From an uncultured Bariatricus sp. (GTDB lineage Bacteria; Bacillota; Clostridia; Lachnospirales; Lachnospiraceae), in NCBI GenBank assembly GCA_934320645.1, contig CAKRFP010000005.1:31278-95277 (forward strand): 64,000 nucleotides of DNA, given 5' to 3'. Positions 27,281 to 36,523 of the stretch are shown one piece after another. How positions within the stretch are numbered: the stretch's first letter is position 1; every line of letters starts with the position of its first letter. The notes beneath the pieces were generated by a model. The model worked only from the letters and a program-made list of their open reading frames with translations, had not been told where the DNA came from and ran no database searches. The translations under genes and the position numbers were made by a program.

Positions 27281-29042
27281 GACAGCAACTATTTATGGAA
27301 TAAACGGTCCGGTCATCTATCTGAAGGGTGACACCGGATTCATGATGTCGGAAATGGTCTATGTGGGAAAGGAAAAGCTGGTTGGCGAAGTCATTTCCCT
27401 GGATAAAGACCTCACGACTGTTCAGGTCTATGAAGAGACTTCCGGACTGAAACCGGGAGAGATCGTAGAGGCTTCCGGAAGCCCGGTATCTGTAACTCTG
27501 GCACCTGGAATCCTGAACAATATTTTTGACGGAATCGAACGCCCGCTTGAGCAGATCGCAAATGTGGGCGGCGGTGCATTTATCACCCGCGGCGTCAGCG
27601 TTGATTCGCTTGACCGCGACAAATTATGGGATACCCACATCACCGTGGCCAAAGGAGATTACCTTCACGGCGGAGATATTATAGCGGAGGTTCCTGAGAC
27701 CAGTGCGATCGTACACAAATGCATGGTTCCGCCGGATGTGGAAGGTGAAGTAATCTGCTGCGCATCGGACGGAGAATACCGGATTGAAGATACACTCGTC
27801 ACTCTGCGGCTTTCCGACGGAACAGAAAAACAACTCAACATGATACAGCACTGGCCGATCCGTAAGGCGCGCCCGACAAGCTACCGTTTCCCGGCAAGTG
27901 TTCCTCTGATCACCGGACAGCGTATCCTGGATACCATGTTCCCAATCGCCAAGGGCGGAACTGCAGCAATCCCAGGCGGATTCGGTACCGGAAAAACCAT
28001 GACTCAGCACCAGATTGCCAAATGGTCTGACGCCGATATCATCATCTACATCGGCTGTGGCGAGCGTGGAAATGAAATGACACAGGTGTTGGAGGAGTTT
28101 TCAGAGCTTGTGGATCCAAAGAGCGGCAATCCGCTGATGGACAGAACTACTCTGATCGCCAATACCTCCAACATGCCGGTAGCTGCCCGTGAAGCAAGTA
28201 TTTACACCGGACTTACCCTGGCTGAATATTACCGTGACATGGGTTATGACGTAGCGATCATGGCTGACTCTACTTCCCGCTGGGCTGAAGCCTTACGTGA
28301 GCTTTCCGGCCGTCTGGAAGAGATGCCGGCAGAAGAAGGTTTCCCGGCTTACCTCGCCAGCCGTCTGTCCGCTTTTTACGAGCGCGCAGGCATGATGCAT
28401 AACTTAAATGGCAGTGACGGATCCGTGACCATTATCGGCGCCGTATCGCCTCAGGGAGGCGATTTCTCCGAGCCGGTCACCCAGAACACCAAACGTTTCG
28501 TCCGCTGCTTCTGGGGTCTGGACAAGAGCCTTGCCTACGCAAGACATTTCCCGGCGATCCACTGGCTGACCAGCTACAGCGAGTATCTGACCGATCTCGC
28601 CGCCTGGTACCACGACAATGTATCACCGAAATTCGTTGACTACCGCAACCGCATCATGGCACTTCTGAATCAGGAAAGCAGCCTGATGGAAATCGTAAAG
28701 CTGATTGGAAGTGATGTACTTCCGGACGATCAGAAGCTGGTTCTGGAAATCGCAAGAGTCATCCGTCTCGGATTTTTACAGCAGAATGCATTCCACAAGG
28801 ATGATACCTGTGTCTCTCTGCAGAAGCAGTACAAAATGATGGAGATCATTTTATATTTATACAAACGCTGCCGCGAACTGGTAGCCATGAATATGCCAAT
28901 GTCTGTCCTCAAAGAGGAAAATATTTTTGAACGTGTCATTTCGATCAAATATGATGTCCCGAATGACAATCTCCAGCTCCTTGACCAGTATATGGCAGAC
29001 ATTGATGCTTTCCATGACCGTATCATGGAAAAGAACGCGTAA
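27273..29042 (+). CDS. ntpA: V-type ATPase catalytic subunit A
   Basis: This 589-residue subunit hydrolyses or makes ATP. The P-loop is PGGFGTGKTM (about residue 230), followed by GCGERGNEMTQVL and MADSTSRWAEALRELSGRL; the non-homologous insert expected in V-type A subunits is present. The TTG at 27273, eight bases after AGGAGG (27259-27264), gives the usual N-terminus (M)NKTATIYGINGPV; an in-frame TTG at 27252 lacks a ribosome site. Confidence 0.96.
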   Translation: MNKTATIYGINGPVIYLKGDTGFMMSEMVYVGKEKLVGEVISLDKDLTTVQVYEETSGLKPGEIVEASGSPVSVTLAPGILNNIFDGIERPLEQIANVGGGAFITRGVSVDSLDRDKLWDTHITVAKGDYLHGGDIIAEVPETSAIVHKCMVPPDVEGEVICCASDGEYRIEDTLVTLRLSDGTEKQLNMIQHWPIRKARPTSYRFPASVPLITGQRILDTMFPIAKGGTAAIPGGFGTGKTMTQHQIAKWSDADIIIYIGCGERGNEMTQVLEEFSELVDPKSGNPLMDRTTLIANTSNMPVAAREASIYTGLTLAEYYRDMGYDVAIMADSTSRWAEALRELSGRLEEMPAEEGFPAYLASRLSAFYERAGMMHNLNGSDGSVTIIGAVSPQGGDFSEPVTQNTKRFVRCFWGLDKSLAYARHFPAIHWLTSYSEYLTDLAAWYHDNVSPKFVDYRNRIMALLNQESSLMEIVKLIGSDVLPDDQKLVLEIARVIRLGFLQQNAFHKDDTCVSLQKQYKMMEIILYLYKRCRELVAMNMPMSVLKEENIFERVISIKYDVPNDNLQLLDQYMADIDAFHDRIMEKNA

Positions 29043-29057
29043 GGAGGGAAAATAAAA

Positions 29058-30431
29058 ATGGCAATTGAATATTTAGGCCTCAGCAGCATTAACGGCCCTC
29101 TGATCGCGCTGGAAGGCGTTCAGGACGCTTTTTATGATGAGATCGTAGATTTTGTCGTAAACGGCAAAGAACACAAAATGGGACGTATTGTGGAGGTCTA
29201 CGAGGACAAAGCAATCATCCAGGTATTTGAAGGCACGGAAAATATGTCCCTTAACAATACCCACACCAGACTTACCGGACATCCGATGGAGATCGGTCTG
29301 TCCGAAGAAATGCTTGGAAGAACCTTTAATGGAATCGGAGAACCGATTGACGACCTTGGACCGATCACGATTGAAGAGGTGCGGGATGTCAACGGACTTC
29401 CGTTAAATCCGGTCAGACGTGAATACCCTCGTAACTATATCCGCACCGGAATTTCTGCGATTGACGGACTGACCACACTGATCCGTGGACAGAAGCTGCC
29501 GATTTTTTCCGGCAACGGTCTTCCGCACGACCAGCTTGCCGCACAGATCGTAAAGCAGGCTTCTCTGGGCGGCAGCACGAATGAGGATTTCGCCATCGTA
29601 TTCGCCGCAATGGGTGTCAAGCATGACGTAGCTGATTTCTTCCGCAGAACCTTTGAGGAGAGCGGTGTTGCAAACCATGTGGCAATGTTCCTGAACCTTG
29701 CCAACGATCCTGTCGTCGAGCGTCTGATCACCCCGAAGGTTGCGCTGACCGCCGCTGAATACCTTGCATTTGAAAAAAATATGCACATTCTGGTCATTCT
29801 TACCGATATGACTTCCTTTGCCGAAGCCATGCGTGAGGTTTCTTCTTCCAAAGGAGAAATCCCAAGCCGTAAAGGATATCCGGGATATCTGTACAGTGAA
29901 CTTGCCACCTTATATGAACGTGCAGGAATCGTAGAAGGAGTAAATGGTTCTGTCACACAGCTCCCGATCCTGACCATGCCAAATGATGACATTACCCACC
30001 CGATCCCTGACCTGACCGGTTATATCACCGAAGGACAGATCGTACTTGACCGGAATCTTCACGGACAGGCAATCTACCCGCCGATCAGCGTTCTTCCGTC
30101 CCTGTCCCGTCTGATGAAAGACGGTATCGGAAAAGGATATACCCGGGAAGACCACCAGGACCTGGCAAACCAGCTTTTCTCTGCATATGCTAAAGTAGGA
30201 GAGGCCCGGAATCTTGCTTCCGTTATCGGAGAAGACGAGCTTTCTCCGATTGACAAGAAATACCTTGAATTCGGAAAGGCATTCGAGGAGCGTTATATCG
30301 GTCAGGGACCGAATGAAAACCGTACCATCGAGGAAACCCTGGATCTTGGCTGGGAACTGCTTAGAATCCTTCCAAAAGAAGAACTTGACCGTGTCGATAC
30401 CAAGATTCTTGACGTATACTACAAAGGCTAA
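29058..30431 (+). CDS. ntpB: V-type ATPase regulatory subunit B
   Basis: This 457-residue non-catalytic nucleotide-binding subunit alternates with A in the head. FSGNGLPHDQLAAQI stands in place of a P-loop, as expected, and SSKGEIPSRKGYPGYLYSEL is the family signature. GGAGGG precedes the ATG. Confidence 0.96.
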   Translation: MAIEYLGLSSINGPLIALEGVQDAFYDEIVDFVVNGKEHKMGRIVEVYEDKAIIQVFEGTENMSLNNTHTRLTGHPMEIGLSEEMLGRTFNGIGEPIDDLGPITIEEVRDVNGLPLNPVRREYPRNYIRTGISAIDGLTTLIRGQKLPIFSGNGLPHDQLAAQIVKQASLGGSTNEDFAIVFAAMGVKHDVADFFRRTFEESGVANHVAMFLNLANDPVVERLITPKVALTAAEYLAFEKNMHILVILTDMTSFAEAMREVSSSKGEIPSRKGYPGYLYSELATLYERAGIVEGVNGSVTQLPILTMPNDDITHPIPDLTGYITEGQIVLDRNLHGQAIYPPISVLPSLSRLMKDGIGKGYTREDHQDLANQLFSAYAKVGEARNLASVIGEDELSPIDKKYLEFGKAFEERYIGQGPNENRTIEETLDLGWELLRILPKEELDRVDTKILDVYYKG

Positions 30432-30443
30432 GGAGGGAAGTCT

Positions 30444-31061
30444 ATGGATCCACGTTCATTTCCCACCAAGGGAAATCTGATACTTGCGAAAAATTCACTG
30501 ACACTTGCCAGACAGGGATATGAGCTGATGGACAAGAAGCGGAACATTCTGATCCGCGAGCTGATGGGCTTAATCGACGAAGCAAAGGATATTCAGGAAG
30601 AAATCGATAAAACCTTCACCTATGCCTATCAGTGCCTTCAGAGGGCGAATATCGAGCACGGGATCAGTACAGTAGAAGAACTTGCCTATACAGTTCCGAT
30701 CGAGGATTCTATCCGCATCCAGACGCGAAGCATTATGGGAACAGAAATCCCGAAAGTGAAGTACGAAAAAGAAAATACCAGACCAACCTATGCATTCAGT
30801 ACTTCCAGAGAATCCATCGATATCGCCCGTGACGCATTCTGCCGTGTAAAGGAGCTGACACTCAAGCTTTCTGAGGTAGAAAATGCAGCATACAGACTGG
30901 CTTCAAGTATCAAAAAGACACAGAAAAGGGCAAATGCCCTGAAAAATATTACAATTCCGATGTATGACAATCTCGTATATACGATTACAAATGCACTGGA
31001 AGAGAAGGAACGGGAAGAATTTACCCGACTGAAAGTGATCAAACGAATGAAAAACAAATAA
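30444..31061 (+). CDS. ntpD: V-type ATPase subunit D
   Basis: This 205-residue central rotor shaft is a long antiparallel coiled coil with the family start PTKGNLILAKNSLTLARQGYELMDKKRNIL and the C-terminal RRANALKNI-like RANALKNITIP. It is the last gene of the operon, so the gene order is G/H-C-I-K-F-E-A-B-D. Confidence 0.96.
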   Translation: MDPRSFPTKGNLILAKNSLTLARQGYELMDKKRNILIRELMGLIDEAKDIQEEIDKTFTYAYQCLQRANIEHGISTVEELAYTVPIEDSIRIQTRSIMGTEIPKVKYEKENTRPTYAFSTSRESIDIARDAFCRVKELTLKLSEVENAAYRLASSIKKTQKRANALKNITIPMYDNLVYTITNALEEKEREEFTRLKVIKRMKNK

Positions 31062-31096
31062 TATTTCTGAAAAAATCATAAAATATAGAAAATATA

Positions 31097-31125
31097 TTGA
31101 CAATATGCCTATTTTGTTATATAAC
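31097..31125 (+). promoter_or_regulatory. Promoter of mecA
   Basis: TTGACA (31097-31102), 17 bp, TATAAC (31120-31125). The gene starts 57 bp later. Confidence 0.8.
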
Positions 31126-31182
31126 TTATAGAACAAACAAGATCACGAAAGTAATGACTTTTACAAATCGGGGGGTGAGCAT

Positions 31183-31797
31183 ATGACTTTTTGGAAAGTA
31201 TCCGACACCAGAATGAACTGCCTTATCACAGAAGCAGAGATTGCCGCACTTGGCTACTCACTGGAAGATCTGACACAGGACAGAGAGCGTACCGAAGAAT
31301 TTTTGAATCTTCTTCTCAACAAAGGGAAAGAAGTTCTTGGACTTAACACAGACAATGGAATCCAGGGATTTTACGGTGCATTTCTTCCTGACCGGAGCCT
31401 GATGCTGTCGATCTCCTGCCAGGCTGAGAATTCTCCGGAATCCGTCCAAAAAGATGGTTCTGAAACTTCCGGTATGCTGATCGAGCCTGACAGCAGTGAG
31501 AAAGAGACCATTCGCTGGCAGATTCTCTTTCCAAGTCTGGATAATGCAATCGACTTCTGCAAGATTCTCGGATGCGGCCAGGCATCAGAAAGCCGTCTGT
31601 ATAAAGATGACGGTGTCTACTATCTGATGGTAGACTTCCCAAATACGGAAGACGGCAATAAAAAGGCTCAGCGCATCGTATCCGCCGGTGAATTCGGTGG
31701 CATGGTCGAAAAAGATGCAATTTCTGAAGCTTATCTGAATGAACACGAAAAATGCCTCCTGAACAAGGATGCGATCGATATTTTATGCAAGATGTAG
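31183..31797 (+). CDS. mecA: MecA-family adaptor protein
   Basis: MecA proteins deliver substrates to the ClpC/ClpP protease. This 204-residue member has the N-terminal substrate-binding domain (KVSDTRMNCLITEAEIAALGYSLEDL) and, after a variable acidic linker, a C-terminal ClpC-binding domain (WQILFPSLDNAIDFCKIL, then YYLMVDFPN). It stands alone with its own promoter and terminator. Confidence 0.85.
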   Translation: MTFWKVSDTRMNCLITEAEIAALGYSLEDLTQDRERTEEFLNLLLNKGKEVLGLNTDNGIQGFYGAFLPDRSLMLSISCQAENSPESVQKDGSETSGMLIEPDSSEKETIRWQILFPSLDNAIDFCKILGCGQASESRLYKDDGVYYLMVDFPNTEDGNKKAQRIVSAGEFGGMVEKDAISEAYLNEHEKCLLNKDAIDILCKM

Positions 31798-31800
31798 TAG

Positions 31801-31826
31801 AAGGGGACTGAAACAGTCCCCTTTTT
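31801..31826 (+). terminator. Intrinsic terminator after mecA
   Basis: AAGGGGACTG-AAA-CAGTCCCCTT followed by TTT. An iteron-like GTACAC copy (31828-31833) sits at its 3' edge. Confidence 0.9.
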
Positions 31827-31982
31827 AGTACACGAAATAAATTTTTCTTTATTTTTCCACAGATCCGGTAACTTTCCACAAATGAAATAAACGATTACCT
31901 TTACACATGTCTACGTCTGTAGAAACAGAGCAAAAAAAGAGCACCGTCCCCGATGCTGATCCATCAAAAACAGTGCTGATAC

Positions 31983-32055
31983 TGCGCCTTCAGGGATTCG
32001 AACCCTGGACAAATAGATTAAGAGTCTACTGCTCTACCAACTGAGCTAAAGGCGC
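31983..32055 (-). tRNA. tRNA-Lys (CUU)
   Basis: 73 nt on the minus strand: acceptor GCGCCTT/AAGGCGC, D-arm AGCTCAGTTGGTAGAGC, anticodon loop CTCTTAA (anticodon CTT), T-arm GGTTCGAATCC, discriminator A. CCA is not encoded. Confidence 0.95.
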
Positions 32056-32193
32056 ATGCATTATTCGGTTTTCCGTAACGCAAGATTTATTATATAAGAC
32101 AGCCATAAAAAATGCAAGCTTTTTTTTCATAAATTTTAAAATTTTTTAAAAAATATATTTTTTTGCTGAAAAAGAATGTGCCTTGGCACATAT

Positions 32194-32245
32194 AAAAAGA
32201 TCATGTGTACCGTCCGAAATTCGAACACATGATCTTTTTGTGTAC
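32194..32245. terminator. Bidirectional terminator carrying two iteron-like motifs
   Basis: AAAAAGATCATGTGT (32194-32208) pairs over 15 bp with ACACATGATCTTTTT (32225-32239). The motif GTGTAC occurs at 32205 and 32240; the latter has the GGG six bases on that marks the iterons near rep. It serves the symporter gene from the right. Confidence 0.85.
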
Positions 32246-32270
32246 CTTTTAGGGTAGCTTTTTTCTTATT

Positions 32271-33638
32271 TTACATAAATTTACTGATATATCCCTGTAC
32301 AAAGATAAATAATACAATCAGCGGCAGGATATAGCTTACATAAAATTTTGCCCATTTCGGGAATTTCAATCCTTCTCCGGTATCCGCTTCTTTCATGAAG
32401 TTCTTCCATCCCCATCCATAACGGCTTGTACAGAACAGAAGATAGATCAGACTTCCAAGTGGAAGCAGGTTGTTACTTACCAGGAAATCCTCCAGATCCA
32501 GTACTCCGGAACCTTTTCCGAACGGCATAAATCCACTCCATACATTAAATCCGAGAACACAAGGCATGGAAAGTACCGCCACAACCACGATATTGACGAT
32601 TACAGCCTTTTTCCGGCTGCATCCGGTCAAATCAATGGCAAAGGATAAAATGTTCTCAAAAACGGCGATTACGGTCGATACCGCAGCAAAAATCATAAAT
32701 AAGAAGAATAAGGTTCCCCAGATTCTTCCGCCTGCCATGGAATTAAATACATTCGGAAGTGTGATAAAGATCAGGCTCGGGCCTTCTCCCGGATCCACCC
32801 CATATGCGAAGCATGACGGGAAAATGATCAGACCTGCGATCAAAGCAACAAATGTATCCAGAAGTGTTACCAGGACTGCTTCTCCTGTAAGACTGCGGGA
32901 TTTGTCGATATAGCTTCCGAAAATAGCAATTGCGCCGATTCCAAGGCTTAATGTGAAGAAAGCCTGCCCCATAGCGGCAAAAATCGTGTCAAATAAACCA
33001 TATTCCACGACTTTGTGGAAATCCGGTGCCAGGTAGAAGCTAAGCCCCTCAGAAGCCCCATCAAGCGTTACAGAACGTGCTGCAAGGATCACCATCAGTG
33101 CAAGCAGAAGCAGCATCATAACCTTCGTGATCTTTTCCACTCCATTTTGAAGCCCCATTCCACAAATTGCAAAACATCCAACAACAACAATGATCATAAA
33201 GAAAGTCATTGTTCCAGGTTTTGCAAGCATATCGGAAAACACACCTGCAACAGCGGCAGTATCCTTTCCCTCAAATTCACCAGTCATCATCTTGATGAAA
33301 TACTGGACCATCCAGCCTGCAATAGTGGTGTAGAACATCATCAGCAGATAGTTTCCGGCCATAGCTCCATACTTATACCAATGCCATTTCGTTCCTTTTG
33401 GCTCCAGACGGTCAAAGGAAAGCGCCGCACTTACTTTACTGGCTCTTCCGACAGAAAATTCCATTACCATGATCGGAAGTCCAAGGATCAGTAAAAATGC
33501 AAGGTAAATAAGAACAAACGCTGCTCCACCATATTTTCCTACAATATAAGGAAAACGCCAGACATTACCAAGACCGATCGCACATCCTGCAGAAATGAGG
33601 ATGAATCCGAGTCTTGAAGAAAACTTTTCTCGTTGCAT
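32271..33638 (-). CDS. Sodium-dependent transporter, NSS (SNF) family
   Basis: This 455-residue membrane symporter is of the LeuT fold; bacterial members import amino acids with sodium. The signature SAGCAIGLGNVWRFPYIVGKYGGAAF is in helix 1, and about 11 helices can be counted, the number usual in bacterial SNF proteins. The substrate cannot be read from the sequence. The start is followed upstream by a cluster of DnaA boxes, so its promoter lies inside the putative replication origin. Confidence 0.92.
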   Translation of the reverse strand: MQREKFSSRLGFILISAGCAIGLGNVWRFPYIVGKYGGAAFVLIYLAFLLILGLPIMVMEFSVGRASKVSAALSFDRLEPKGTKWHWYKYGAMAGNYLLMMFYTTIAGWMVQYFIKMMTGEFEGKDTAAVAGVFSDMLAKPGTMTFFMIIVVVGCFAICGMGLQNGVEKITKVMMLLLLALMVILAARSVTLDGASEGLSFYLAPDFHKVVEYGLFDTIFAAMGQAFFTLSLGIGAIAIFGSYIDKSRSLTGEAVLVTLLDTFVALIAGLIIFPSCFAYGVDPGEGPSLIFITLPNVFNSMAGGRIWGTLFFLFMIFAAVSTVIAVFENILSFAIDLTGCSRKKAVIVNIVVVAVLSMPCVLGFNVWSGFMPFGKGSGVLDLEDFLVSNNLLPLGSLIYLLFCTSRYGWGWKNFMKEADTGEGLKFPKWAKFYVSYILPLIVLFIFVQGYISKFM

Positions 33639-33663
33639 AAAAAAATCCTCTCATTCTATTAAA

Positions 33664-33742
33664 TTGTGGATAACTTGCCGAAATGATACTTATCCCCATT
33701 TTTCGACAAGTTTGTGGATAACTTTTTCCAGAATATCCACAG
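33664..33742. other. DnaA-box cluster
   Basis: Two perfect boxes in reverse orientation (TGTGGATAA at 33665-33673 and 33713-33721) and two one-mismatch boxes in forward orientation (TTATCCCCA 33690-33698 and ATATCCACA 33733-33741) fall within 77 bp. They are the left element of a putative iteron origin. Confidence 0.7.
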
Positions 33743-33867
33743 AGGAATTATACAGAATTACCGGGAAATTGTCCATGATTGTTTATATTTTCATTGGCGA
33801 AGCCACCTGATAATTTTAATTTTCCCCTTTTTAGTACACGAAATCGCCAGATGTGTACCTTTTGGGG

Positions 33868-33937
33868 GTAAAAATTTGCATGTATATATATATTAAAGAT
33901 AACAACAGCTTATTAAAATTCCTTTGTTTATATTAGG
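33868..33937. other. AT-rich tract, candidate unwinding element
   Basis: About 70 bp of almost only A and T, including a run of TATATATATATTA, lying between the DnaA boxes and the regular iterons. In iteron plasmids this position holds the duplex-unwinding element. Confidence 0.45.
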
Positions 33938-33978
33938 AGGGCTGAAAAAGCCCGTGGTTGACGTATTTCGAGGCATAT

Positions 33979-34110
33979 TTTGTGTACGGAAAAGGGGGAG
34001 GTTGTTTACTTCAGAGGGCAAAGAGGTGTACATATATGGGGGTTGTTGTTTACTTTGCAGGGTTACGCAGTGTACTTGAAGGGTTGGCGATTTTACCTTT
34101 TCTGTACACA
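33979..34110 (+). repeat. Six iterons with an exact 22-bp period
   Basis: The core GTGTAC/GTTTAC/TTTTAC starts at 33982, 34004, 34026, 34048, 34070 and 34092, each exactly 22 bp from the next. Five of the six carry GGG five or six bases after the core, giving the pattern GTKTAC-N6-GGG. Cores alternate GTGTAC and GTTTAC. Tandem 22-bp iterons next to a Rep_3 gene are the standard binding array for such initiators. Confidence 0.8.
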
Positions 34111-34426
34111 AGTGTCGAAAAAATTTAAAAAAAGGCTTTACAAGAGTGGGGTTCTTGTATATAATCAACCTAGACGTACCGTTTTGGTACACATTTTTTA
34201 TCAAAAAAGGTACCTTAATGGTACACGAAAAGAACAATACACACCTTAAACGTACACAAAACGTAAAAAAAGACAGAAACCCCATTTTATGGGGTACTTT
34301 TTAGGGGAGGGTGTTCCTTTTTGGTACACAAATCCCCAATATAAAGGGGTTGGTTACCCCGAATGGTACACAATAAGGGATTATATGAGGTGTAGAGGGG
34401 ATTTTAACACACCTCAAAAGTACACA
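34096..34426 (-). repeat. Inverted iteron copies upstream of rep
   Basis: The same motif in the opposite orientation (CC-N6-GTACAC) occurs with cores at 34104, 34187, 34221, 34252, 34324, 34366 and 34420. Spacing is irregular (31-83 bp). The last core lies 36 bp before the rep start, so it probably overlaps the rep promoter and could give autoregulation. Confidence 0.75.
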
Positions 34427-34461
34427 ATAATACAGAAGAAAACAATTAAGGGGTATGAGCG

Positions 34462-35694
34462 ATGAAGGAAACACAGAAAAAACCAAAAGAGAAACAACTG
34501 CTGGACCGGGATACGGTCTCCCGTTCCAATGTGCTGATCGAAAGTAAATCCAGTACATCATTATTTGAAAGAAAACTTCTTAATATTGCAATTGCAAAAG
34601 CATATGTAGAAGATGGAGAGTTGATTGCGAAGGTTTCCACAAAGGACGTTAAGAATTACCTTCATATAACAGGAAACTCCATCTATTCCCGTCTGAAGGA
34701 AGTTTCCAAAGAGACATTGGGACATGTAGTAAGTATCGAGGACGACGAAAAAGAGAACTTCATCATGTTCAATGTAGTGAATAAATGTGAATATAGAGAT
34801 GGTGTGTTTACGACCAGATTTACTAAAGAGATGAAACCTCATATCTATAACCTGAAAAAAGACTATACCCGTATGAGTCTTGATGTATTGTGCTCTTTTA
34901 AATCCCTGTTTACAACCCGTGTTTACGAAATCCTGAGAACCCAGTATTATCGTTTTGACAGGGAACAGTGTGACCAGCTGATTGTACCGAGACCGCCGAA
35001 GAATCCATACACGATCGCAGAGCTTAAATTTACATTGAATGTAGTTGATGCAAATGCATCTAAAGCAGTAAAACGTCTTGTTGAGCAGGGACGTTTTGAA
35101 GAAGCGCTTGCAGAGATTAAGGATGCACCGTTTGAGGACTGGCGTAATTTCCGTAGAAAAGTACTTGAAGTTGCGAAAAAAGAGCTGGAAGAATCCGAGT
35201 ATTCCGAGATCTGTTTTGATTATGAACCGGTTAAAAGCGGGAAGGGCGGAAAGGTTACAGGAATCCGTTTCTTTGTGAAGAAGAATCCGAAGTGTATCCA
35301 TCATTCAGACCTTCAGCGTATGCCATCCGGAGATGAAGAGGGCGAAGAGATTGCGCCAAATGTACTGGCTGCAAAGAAAACTCCGGTTAATGAAAAACTG
35401 ATTTTAGAAGTTGCTGATATTTTTGGAAATGAACCGATCACGATCCAGGAGATCAAGGTGCTGCTTCAGGTATCCGATAACCAGCCGGATGTGATCCGGA
35501 AAGCTTTCAAGCTGTCACAGGAGCAGGCATACATCAATAATCTGGTTGGATGGCTCAGAAAATGTATCGAAGAAAAGTGGTATGAGAACGAAAAAGTATC
35601 CAAGTTCAAAGGAAAGACGCTGGAAGAAGCGCAGATGACGCTGGATCTTTATCAGGAATACATAGAAGAGCGCGAGAAAGTGAAAAAAGAGTAG
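34462..35694 (+). CDS. Rep_3 (RepB-type) replication initiator protein
   Basis: This 410-residue protein has the paired winged-helix plan of plasmid initiators: the first domain begins SRSNVLIESKSSTSLFERKLLNIAIAKA and includes VSTKDVKNYLHITGNSIYSRLKE; the second contains LCSFKSLFTTRVYEILRTQYY and IAELKFTLNV. About 130 extra C-terminal residues (QEIKVLLQVSDNQPDVIRKAFKL) look like another helical domain. Such proteins bind iterons and open the origin. It is flanked by chromosomal genes (NSS symporter and HD hydrolase), with no mob, par or integrase genes in sight, so it is either a relic of plasmid integration or a domesticated chromosomal DNA-binding protein. Confidence 0.85.
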   Translation: MKETQKKPKEKQLLDRDTVSRSNVLIESKSSTSLFERKLLNIAIAKAYVEDGELIAKVSTKDVKNYLHITGNSIYSRLKEVSKETLGHVVSIEDDEKENFIMFNVVNKCEYRDGVFTTRFTKEMKPHIYNLKKDYTRMSLDVLCSFKSLFTTRVYEILRTQYYRFDREQCDQLIVPRPPKNPYTIAELKFTLNVVDANASKAVKRLVEQGRFEEALAEIKDAPFEDWRNFRRKVLEVAKKELEESEYSEICFDYEPVKSGKGGKVTGIRFFVKKNPKCIHHSDLQRMPSGDEEGEEIAPNVLAAKKTPVNEKLILEVADIFGNEPITIQEIKVLLQVSDNQPDVIRKAFKLSQEQAYINNLVGWLRKCIEEKWYENEKVSKFKGKTLEEAQMTLDLYQEYIEEREKVKKE

Positions 35695-35721
35695 GGTATT
35701 TTCTGCGAAAAGTAGAATTAT

Positions 35722-35740
35722 TACCTAAATGGTACACAAG
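35722..35740 (-). repeat. Iteron copy downstream of rep
   Basis: CC-TAAATG-GTACAC (core 35732-35737) matches the inverted iterons upstream and brackets rep on its 3' side. Confidence 0.6.
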
Positions 35741-35758
35741 TTAAGTGGATAAATGTGT

Positions 35759-35806
35759 CCCCGGGATGCTATTTGCAGAGAGGCAGGTAGCATCCCGGGG
35801 ATTTTG
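35759..35806 (+). terminator. Terminator after rep
   Basis: CCCCGGGATGCTA (35759-35771) pairs perfectly with TAGCATCCCGGGG (35788-35800), followed by ATTTTG. Confidence 0.75.
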
Positions 35807-35921
35807 TGTCTTATTTTATGGAAAATAGAGAAAGTCAATTTTGGCTTTTATCAGTGAAATAAAATTATGGTGCAGGAGACAGATTTTTGCAAAATAAAAC
35901 GATGGAGGAACAAAAGAAATT

Positions 35922-36479
35922 ATGGAAATACGAAAATTATTGGATTTTTTGAAAACTGCGGAACAATTGAAATGTAACACTCGCCATTCATATACGTCTA
36001 CAGGTCGGTTAGAAAGTGTAGCAGAGCACAGTTGGAGATTGGCTCTGATGGCAATGCTGGTTGGCGATGAATTTCCGGAGCTGAATATGGATAAGGTGAT
36101 AAAAATGTGCCTGATCCATGACATGGGCGAGGCAATTACCGGAGATATTCCGGCATTTGAAAAGACGGATAAAGACCGAAGGGTTGAGAATAAAAAGGTG
36201 GAGCAGCTGACGGATACACTTCCGGAACCGGTCCGTGCAGAATGGAAGACATTATTTGAAGAGATGGAAGCGATGGAGACACAGGAGGCGAGGCTTTATA
36301 AATCACTGGATAAGCTGGAGGCGCTGATCCAGCATAATGAGGCGGATATCTCGACATGGATTCCGTTGGAGTATGATCTTCAGATGACGTATGGGAATGA
36401 AGAATGTAGGTTTACGGAATATATCCAAAGGCTTCGGGATGAAGTGAGGAAAGATTCCAAGAAAAAAATAGGTATTTGA
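35922..36479 (+). CDS. HD-domain phosphohydrolase, YfbR/HDDC2-like
   Basis: This 185-residue protein carries the metal-binding HD pattern: His in VAEHSWRLALMA, the HD pair in LIHDMGEAITGD, and a later Asp in LYKSLDKLEALIQHNEAD. Family members such as YfbR are 5'-deoxynucleotidases acting on dNMPs. Substrate here is not certain. Start after GATGGAGGAAC. Confidence 0.85.
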   Translation: MEIRKLLDFLKTAEQLKCNTRHSYTSTGRLESVAEHSWRLALMAMLVGDEFPELNMDKVIKMCLIHDMGEAITGDIPAFEKTDKDRRVENKKVEQLTDTLPEPVRAEWKTLFEEMEAMETQEARLYKSLDKLEALIQHNEADISTWIPLEYDLQMTYGNEECRFTEYIQRLRDEVRKDSKKKIGI

Positions 36480-36482
36480 GCC

Positions 36483-36504
36483 GGGGCGAATGTCCCGGCT
36501 TATT
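36483..36504 (+). terminator. Terminator after the HD hydrolase
   Basis: GCCGGG and CCCGGC pair closely after the stop, with TTATTTT following. Confidence 0.6.
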
Positions 36505-36523
36505 TTCTATATATGATAAGTAA

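Noticed and set aside
33982..34110. CRISPR array
   Set aside because: The 22-bp period has only short cores (6 bp plus GGG), no conserved 25-35-bp repeat with unique spacers and no cas genes; iterons explain it.
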